Assembly (NCBI GenBank): GCA_021323695.1
Contig: JAJPKN010000055.1
Coordinates: 124,001-188,000 of the forward strand
DNA: 64,000 nt
Source: Actinomycetota bacterium
GTDB taxonomy: Bacteria; Actinomycetota; Acidimicrobiia; Acidimicrobiales; Palsa-688
Direction of reading: 5' to 3'
Part shown: one piece after another, positions 59,310-64,000 of the stretch
Layout: each line of letters begins with the position of its first letter
Position numbering within the stretch: the stretch's first letter is position 1
The notes under the pieces: generated by a model
What the model saw: only the letters and a program-made list of their open reading frames with translations
The model's database searches: none
What the model was told of the DNA's origin: nothing
Position numbers and translations under genes: made by a program

Positions 59310-62087
59310 GTGACCCCACCGAGCACGCACCACCGAGCACCCCGGCGGGCCACCTACAGGCTGCAGCTGCACGGTGGCTTTGGCTTTGCCGACGCCGCGT
59401 CCGTTGCCGCCTACCTGGCCAAGCTGGGCGTGAGCCACGCATACCTCTCCCCGGTGCTGCAGGCGGCCGAGGGGAGCACCCATGGCTACGACGTGGTCGA
59501 CCCTTGGGCGGTCAGCGAGGAACTGGGCGGCGAGGACGGCTACCGCGCCCTGCAGTCCGCCCTGGGGGAGGCCGGCCTGGGCCAGGTGCTCGACATAGTC
59601 CCCAACCACATGGCGGCCAAGCCGTCCAACCGGTGGTGGTGGGACGTGCTGGAGAACGGGCCGGCGAGCATCTACGCCGGGTACTTCGACATCGAGTGGC
59701 CCCCGCCCGGTAGCCCCCAGCGGGACCTGCTGCTGGTGCCGGTGCTGGCCGACCACTACGGCCGGGAGCTCGAGGCCGGGCGCTTCAAGGTCGCCCGCGC
59801 CGGCGGGAGCTTCGTGGTCCGCTACTTCGACCAGCAGCTGCCGGTTGCCCCCCGCAGCGTTGACCAGCTGGTGGCCAGGGCTGCCCGCCGGGTCCCCCAG
59901 GGCCAGCTGCGGGCTCGCCTGGAGAGCCTGGCTGACGCCTTCGGCCACCTGCCCCCGTCGTGGGCGACCGACCGGGCCAGCGTGCGGGAGCGTCACCGGG
60001 ACAAGGAACTGCTGCGCGAGCGCCTGGAGCAGCTTTGCGAAGCCTACCCGGCGGTGGCCGCCGCCTTCGACGCCGAGCTGGAGGCACTGAACGCCAGCCC
60101 CGACGCCCTCGACGGGTTGCTGGCCCGCCAGAACTACCGGCTGGCATATTGGCGCACCGCCCAGGAAGAGGCGCACTACCGGCGCTTTTTCGACATCAAC
60201 GACCTCGTAGCTGTCCGGCCCGAGGACGACGCGGTGTTCGCCGCCAGCCACCGCCTCATCCTGCAGTGGCTGAAGGACGGCGTCATCGACGGCCTGCGGG
60301 TGGACCACCTCGACGGCCTGCGGGATCCCCGGGCGTACCTGGAGCGGCTGCGGGCCGCCTCCCCCGACGGTTGGCTGCTGGTGGAGAAGATCTTGGCCAA
60401 AGGCGAGCAGTTGCCGGCCGACTGGCCGGTAGAAGGCACGACCGGCTACGACTGGCTCGCCCTGGCTGGGGCCCTCTTGGTGTGGAAAGAAGGCGCCCAG
60501 GTACTGGAAGAGGGTTACCGTTCGTTCACCGGTGCCCACCAGTCGTGGGACGACCTCGTCCATGACTGCAAGCTCCTGGTGCTCGCCGGCCCCCTGGCCA
60601 CTGACCTCAGCGCCTTGGTGGGGCGCCTGGCCAGCGTGTGCGAGCGCCACCGCCGCCACTCCGACCACACCCGCCGGGAACTGCGCGAGTGCCTGGCCGA
60701 GGTCATCGCCTGCTTCGGCACCTACCGCACCTACGTGGCCCCTGGCCGGCCCGCGTCCGAGGCCGACGCTGCTGCCGTCCGCCGGGCGGTGGTCGCGGCC
60801 GGGCTGCGCCGTCCCGAACTGGACGGAGAGCTGCTGGCTTTGCTGCGCGATGTCCTGCTGGGCGAGCTGCCCGGTGAGGCCGAGGCCGAACTGGCCTTGC
60901 GCTTCCAGCAGGTGACCGGCCCGGTAATGGCCAAGGCAGTGGAAGACACGGCCTTTTACCGTTCCGGGCCGTTGCTGTGCTTGAACGAGGTGGGTTCCGG
61001 GCCGGGCTGGCTGGGGGCCTCCCTCGAGGAGCTCCACCAGGCCTGCCGTTCGGCCGAGGCCCGGTGGCCCCAGCGCCTCCTGGCCACCTCCACCCACGAC
61101 ACCAAGAGGTCCGAGGACGTAAGGGCCCGCTTGGCGGTCCTGTCCGAGGTCCCCGGCGAATGGCTGGCGGCCGTGAGCCGCTGGCACGCCCTCAACCGGC
61201 GCCGGAGGGTGGCCGACCTGCCCGACCCGGCCACGGAGTGGTCCTTTTACCAGTCCCTGGTGGGGGCGTGGCCCTTGCCGGCGGAGCGGGCGCTGGCCTA
61301 CCTGCAAAAAGCCGTGCGCGAAGCCAAGCTGTACACGAGCTGGGACCAGCCGAACGAGATCTACGAGGGAGGCGTGCTCCATTTCGCCGCCTCTGTCCTG
61401 CGCTCGCGCCGCTTCGTGGCCGAGCTGGAGGCGTTCGTGGAGCGGGCCCGGCGCCCTGGGCAGTCCAACTCCCTGGCCCTAAAGCTGCTGACCCTGACCG
61501 CCCCGGGGGTGCCCGACCTCTACCAGGGGAGCGAGCTGTGGGACCTGTCGCTCGTGGACCCGGACAACCGCCGGCCGGTCGACTTCGCCCTGCGCGCCCG
61601 GCTGCTCGACCAGGTGGAAGGGGCCGACCTGGCCCGGGTCTGGCGGGAGGGAGAGCCTGCCTCCTGGGCGGCTGAGGCCCGGCGCCGGCCCGGGCGCCAA
61701 CGAGGCTCCGGGCTGCAGGCTGGCAGGCCGGGGCGCCTGCAGGGAGGCCTGGGGTTCGTAAAGCTGGCCGTGGTGCACCGGGCGTTGCGGCTACGGGCTC
61801 GCCGGCCCGGGGCGTTCGCCGGGAGCTACAAGCCGTTGATGGCGAGCGGCCCGGCCGCTGACCACGCGGTGGCGTTCTGCCGGGGGGGCGAGGTGGTGAC
61901 CGTGTGCACCCGCTGGCCCCTCCGGCTGGAGGCAGCCGGGGGTTGGGGGACGTCCACCCTGCGCCTGCCGCCGGGGCGATGGTCGGACGTGCTCGGAGGG
62001 GGCACCTGGGGGGGGCGGGTGAAGTTGGGCGAGCTGTTGGCCGGCCTGCCGGTGGCCCTGCTGGAGCGGGTGGGCGGGGCGCCGTGA
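59310..62087 (+). CDS. treY: Maltooligosyltrehalose synthase
   Basis: 925-residue GH13 isomerase that turns the reducing-end alpha-1,4 link of maltodextrin into alpha,alpha-1,1, giving maltooligosyltrehalose. Seen: YRLQLHGGFGFADAASVAAYLAKLGVSHAYLSPVL at the N-terminus (split here as 18-52), GSTHGYDVVDP, DIVPNHMA, DGLRVDHLDGLRDP (nucleophile Asp), LVEKIL (Glu) and STHDTKRSEDVRAR (third Asp). An Arg/Gly-rich insert (~790-820) precedes the C-terminal beta domain. GTG at 59310 is the start; stop overlaps treZ start (GTGA). Confidence 0.95.
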   Translation: MTPPSTHHRAPRRATYRLQLHGGFGFADAASVAAYLAKLGVSHAYLSPVLQAAEGSTHGYDVVDPWAVSEELGGEDGYRALQSALGEAGLGQVLDIVPNHMAAKPSNRWWWDVLENGPASIYAGYFDIEWPPPGSPQRDLLLVPVLADHYGRELEAGRFKVARAGGSFVVRYFDQQLPVAPRSVDQLVARAARRVPQGQLRARLESLADAFGHLPPSWATDRASVRERHRDKELLRERLEQLCEAYPAVAAAFDAELEALNASPDALDGLLARQNYRLAYWRTAQEEAHYRRFFDINDLVAVRPEDDAVFAASHRLILQWLKDGVIDGLRVDHLDGLRDPRAYLERLRAASPDGWLLVEKILAKGEQLPADWPVEGTTGYDWLALAGALLVWKEGAQVLEEGYRSFTGAHQSWDDLVHDCKLLVLAGPLATDLSALVGRLASVCERHRRHSDHTRRELRECLAEVIACFGTYRTYVAPGRPASEADAAAVRRAVVAAGLRRPELDGELLALLRDVLLGELPGEAEAELALRFQQVTGPVMAKAVEDTAFYRSGPLLCLNEVGSGPGWLGASLEELHQACRSAEARWPQRLLATSTHDTKRSEDVRARLAVLSEVPGEWLAAVSRWHALNRRRRVADLPDPATEWSFYQSLVGAWPLPAERALAYLQKAVREAKLYTSWDQPNEIYEGGVLHFAASVLRSRRFVAELEAFVERARRPGQSNSLALKLLTLTAPGVPDLYQGSELWDLSLVDPDNRRPVDFALRARLLDQVEGADLARVWREGEPASWAAEARRRPGRQRGSGLQAGRPGRLQGGLGFVKLAVVHRALRLRARRPGAFAGSYKPLMASGPAADHAVAFCRGGEVVTVCTRWPLRLEAAGGWGTSTLRLPPGRWSDVLGGGTWGGRVKLGELLAGLPVALLERVGGAP

Positions 62088-63871
62088 GCCGCTTCGAGGT
62101 CTGGGCGCCCGGGCGCCAGCGCGTGGACTTGTTGCTCGTTGGCCACCCAGGCGCTGCGGCGCCGGGCGGCGATGTGGCCGGCATCCCCATGGAACCTGGC
62201 CCGGGGGGATGGTGGCGGGCCGAGGTCCAGGGCCTGGCTGCCGGTTCGCGTTACTGGTACTCCCTGGACGGCGGGCCGCCAAGGCCCGACCCCCGTTCGC
62301 CCTGGCAACCCGAGGGGGTGGACGGCCCCTCGGCCACGGTCGACCACGGGGCCTTCCGGTGGCACGACGGGCACTGGCAGGGCTTTGATTTCCCGCACGC
62401 CATCATTTACGAGCTCCACGTGGGGACCTTCAGCCCCGAGGGGACTTTCGAGGGAGCCATCTCCCGTCTGGGCCACATCTCTGCCCTGGGCGCCAATGCG
62501 GTCGAGCTCATGCCGGTGGCCGAGGCCAGCGGCAAACGGGGATGGGGCTACGACGGGGCCCAGCTGTGGGCACCCCATCATGCTTACGGGGGGCCGGTGG
62601 GCCTGAAGCGGCTGGTAGACGCCTGCCACCGCCGGGGCCTGGCGGTCATCTTGGACGTCGTGTACAACCACCTGGGCCCGGTGGGCAACTACCTCCCCGA
62701 GTTCGGCCCTTATTTCACCGACCGCTACCAGACGCCTTGGGGCTGGGCGGTGAACTTTGACGGCCCGGGTAGCCACGAGGTGCGGGACTACGTGGTCGCC
62801 AATGCGCTCATGTGGCTGCGCGACTACCACTTCGACGGCCTGCGCCTGGACGCGGTCCACGCCGTGTTCGACGAGAGCGCCTTGCACATCTTGGAGGAGC
62901 TGGCGGCGGCGGTCTCGCAACTGTCCGCCCAGCTGGGCCGGGAGCTGTGGCTGGTGGCCGAGAGCGACCGCAACGACCCCCGGTTGGTGCGCCCCCGCAG
63001 CTCGTTCGGTTACGGCCTGAGCGCGTGCTGGGACGACGACTTCCACCACGCCCTGCACGCCGTGCTGACCGGCGAGCGCGACGGTTATTACGCCGATTTC
63101 GGCCGCCTCGGCCAGCTGGCCAAGGCTCTGGAGAGCACCTACGTCTACGACGGGCAGTTCTCGGCTTTTCGCCAGCGCCGCCAGGGCCGCCCGGTCGGTG
63201 ACCTGCCGAGCAGCTGCTTCGTCGGGTACCTGCAGGACCATGACCAAGTCGGCAACCGCCCCCTGGGCTCCCGGATGGCCACGCTCGTCAGCCCCGACCT
63301 GGTGCGGGTGGGGCTGGCCCTGGTGCTGCTGGGGCCGCTGGTGCCCATGGTCTTCCAGGGCGAGGAATGGGGCGCCAGCACCCCGTTTTTTTACTTCACC
63401 GACCACGCCGACCCCGGCCTCGGCGAGGCGGTGCGGGAGGGGCGCCTGCGGGAGCACCCCCTCCCCCCCGGGATCTCTCCCGACCGGGTACCAGGTCCCC
63501 AGGACGAGGCGACGTTCCTGCGCTCCAAGTTGGACTGGTCGGAGCGGGCCAGGGAGCCTCACCGCTCGGTACTGGACTGGTGCCGGCAGCTCATCTCGCT
63601 ACGCCGCCAGGTGCCGGACTTCAGGGCCGGTGAGCGCAGCGCGACCGGGGTGGCCTACGACGAAGAGGGCCGCTGGTTGGTGCTGCGCCGGGGAGGTTGC
63701 CACGTGGCCGTCAACTTCGCCGGTACCCCCCGGGACCTCCCGGTCCCGGCCGGCCCGCCCCTCAGGGTGGCTCTTGCCTCCCGCCCGCTCCCCCTGGCCG
63801 AAGGCAGCCTGGTTGCTGGCTCGGTGGCACTGCCCCCGTCTTCGGTGGCCGTGCTGGTCCCGTCGGGCTGA
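62084..63871 (+). CDS. treZ: Maltooligosyltrehalose trehalohydrolase
   Basis: 595-residue GH13 enzyme that releases trehalose from the TreY product. CBM48 N-terminus (FEVWAPGRQRVDLLLVG), then IIYELHVGTFSPEGTFEGAI, VILDVVYNHLGPVGNYL, DGLRLDAVHAVFDES (nucleophile Asp), LVAESDRNDPRLV (acid/base Glu) and LQDHDQVGNR (third Asp). GTG at 62084 overlaps the treY TGA. Together with glgX/treX the complete TreXYZ route is encoded in the window. Confidence 0.96.
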   Translation: MSRFEVWAPGRQRVDLLLVGHPGAAAPGGDVAGIPMEPGPGGWWRAEVQGLAAGSRYWYSLDGGPPRPDPRSPWQPEGVDGPSATVDHGAFRWHDGHWQGFDFPHAIIYELHVGTFSPEGTFEGAISRLGHISALGANAVELMPVAEASGKRGWGYDGAQLWAPHHAYGGPVGLKRLVDACHRRGLAVILDVVYNHLGPVGNYLPEFGPYFTDRYQTPWGWAVNFDGPGSHEVRDYVVANALMWLRDYHFDGLRLDAVHAVFDESALHILEELAAAVSQLSAQLGRELWLVAESDRNDPRLVRPRSSFGYGLSACWDDDFHHALHAVLTGERDGYYADFGRLGQLAKALESTYVYDGQFSAFRQRRQGRPVGDLPSSCFVGYLQDHDQVGNRPLGSRMATLVSPDLVRVGLALVLLGPLVPMVFQGEEWGASTPFFYFTDHADPGLGEAVREGRLREHPLPPGISPDRVPGPQDEATFLRSKLDWSERAREPHRSVLDWCRQLISLRRQVPDFRAGERSATGVAYDEEGRWLVLRRGGCHVAVNFAGTPRDLPVPAGPPLRVALASRPLPLAEGSLVAGSVALPPSSVAVLVPSG

Positions 63872-64000
63872 GCAGGCTGGGCCGGGGCAGGTTCGCCAGG
63901 GGCACCGCCGCGGGCCTGCCCACTGCCCGCCCGTCGTGCACCCGCCGTCCGCCGGTACCCCCCCTGGGCCGGTTGGCAGGCTCGGTCGACGTGCCGGGCA

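Noticed and set aside
59262-61382. Upstream extension of the lgt frame to 1050 residues
   Set aside because: The extra part is antisense to treY; the GTG at 59261 starts the Lgt domain and has a ribosome site.

Overview
The window is a 64 kb stretch of very GC-rich DNA with actinobacterial traits: frequent GTG and TTG starts, a BldD-type regulator, a Streptomyces-like hopanoid gene order, and secreted proteins with GYWLV/GGVF repeats. Those repeats together with the very high GC make a member of the Acidimicrobiia or a close relative plausible, but this is an inference. No rRNA, phage or plasmid module and no CRISPR array was seen. One tRNA (Cys) is present.

Layout. 1-351 is the start of a membrane glycosyltransferase-like gene running off the left edge. 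433-4450 (minus) is a methylcitrate (propionate) operon prpD-prpB-prpC preceded by a degenerate Nudix gene. 4774-13708 (plus) holds a secreted CHAP hydrolase, pyruvate carboxylase, alanine dehydrogenase, a weakly NERD-like protein and a DUF2079 membrane protein. 13736-24607 (minus) is the hopanoid block. hpnC, hpnD, hpnE, a polyprenyl synthase, squalene-hopene cyclase, an HpnG-IspH fusion and hpnH overlap or abut; an SDR and a GT2 follow. 24924-33515 (minus) has a DUF222/HNH protein, a PIN toxin-antitoxin pair, a MerR-TetR fusion regulator beside an aldehyde dehydrogenase, BldD, the debranching enzyme GlgX/TreX and a Ca2+/H+ antiporter. 33659-38975 has tRNA-Cys, a VOC protein, a secreted Asp-box protein, a DUF421 protein and an MFS transporter.

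39222-47825 (plus) is a sugar-uptake locus: ROK repressor with two matching palindromic operators, an Opp/Dpp-type ABC transporter of five genes, and a GH1 beta-glucosidase, probably for beta-glucosides such as cellobiose. 48023-53966 has an HPGIL-repeat protein, a zinc-finger/baeRF fusion, a two-component system, a pirin and a small unknown. 55022-58233 is a kinase-like/vWA/PP2C triad resembling the TerY-P module of tellurium-resistance-linked stress systems. It is followed by convergent lgt and by treY-treZ, which with glgX/treX at 30 kb completes the TreXYZ route from glycogen to trehalose.

How it fits together. Propionyl-CoA disposal (prp), pyruvate carboxylase and alanine dehydrogenase sit at the pyruvate/oxaloacetate node. 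The hopanoid block should run from farnesyl-PP to adenosyl- and ribosylhopane and carries its own IspH. The outstanding unusual feature is the number of unrelated short tandem repeats, both between genes and in frame inside proteins (units of 15 or 24 bp), one of which carries a Shine-Dalgarno-like core in every unit. Coding starts were chosen from Shine-Dalgarno placement and 4-bp overlaps; uncertain ones are stated.
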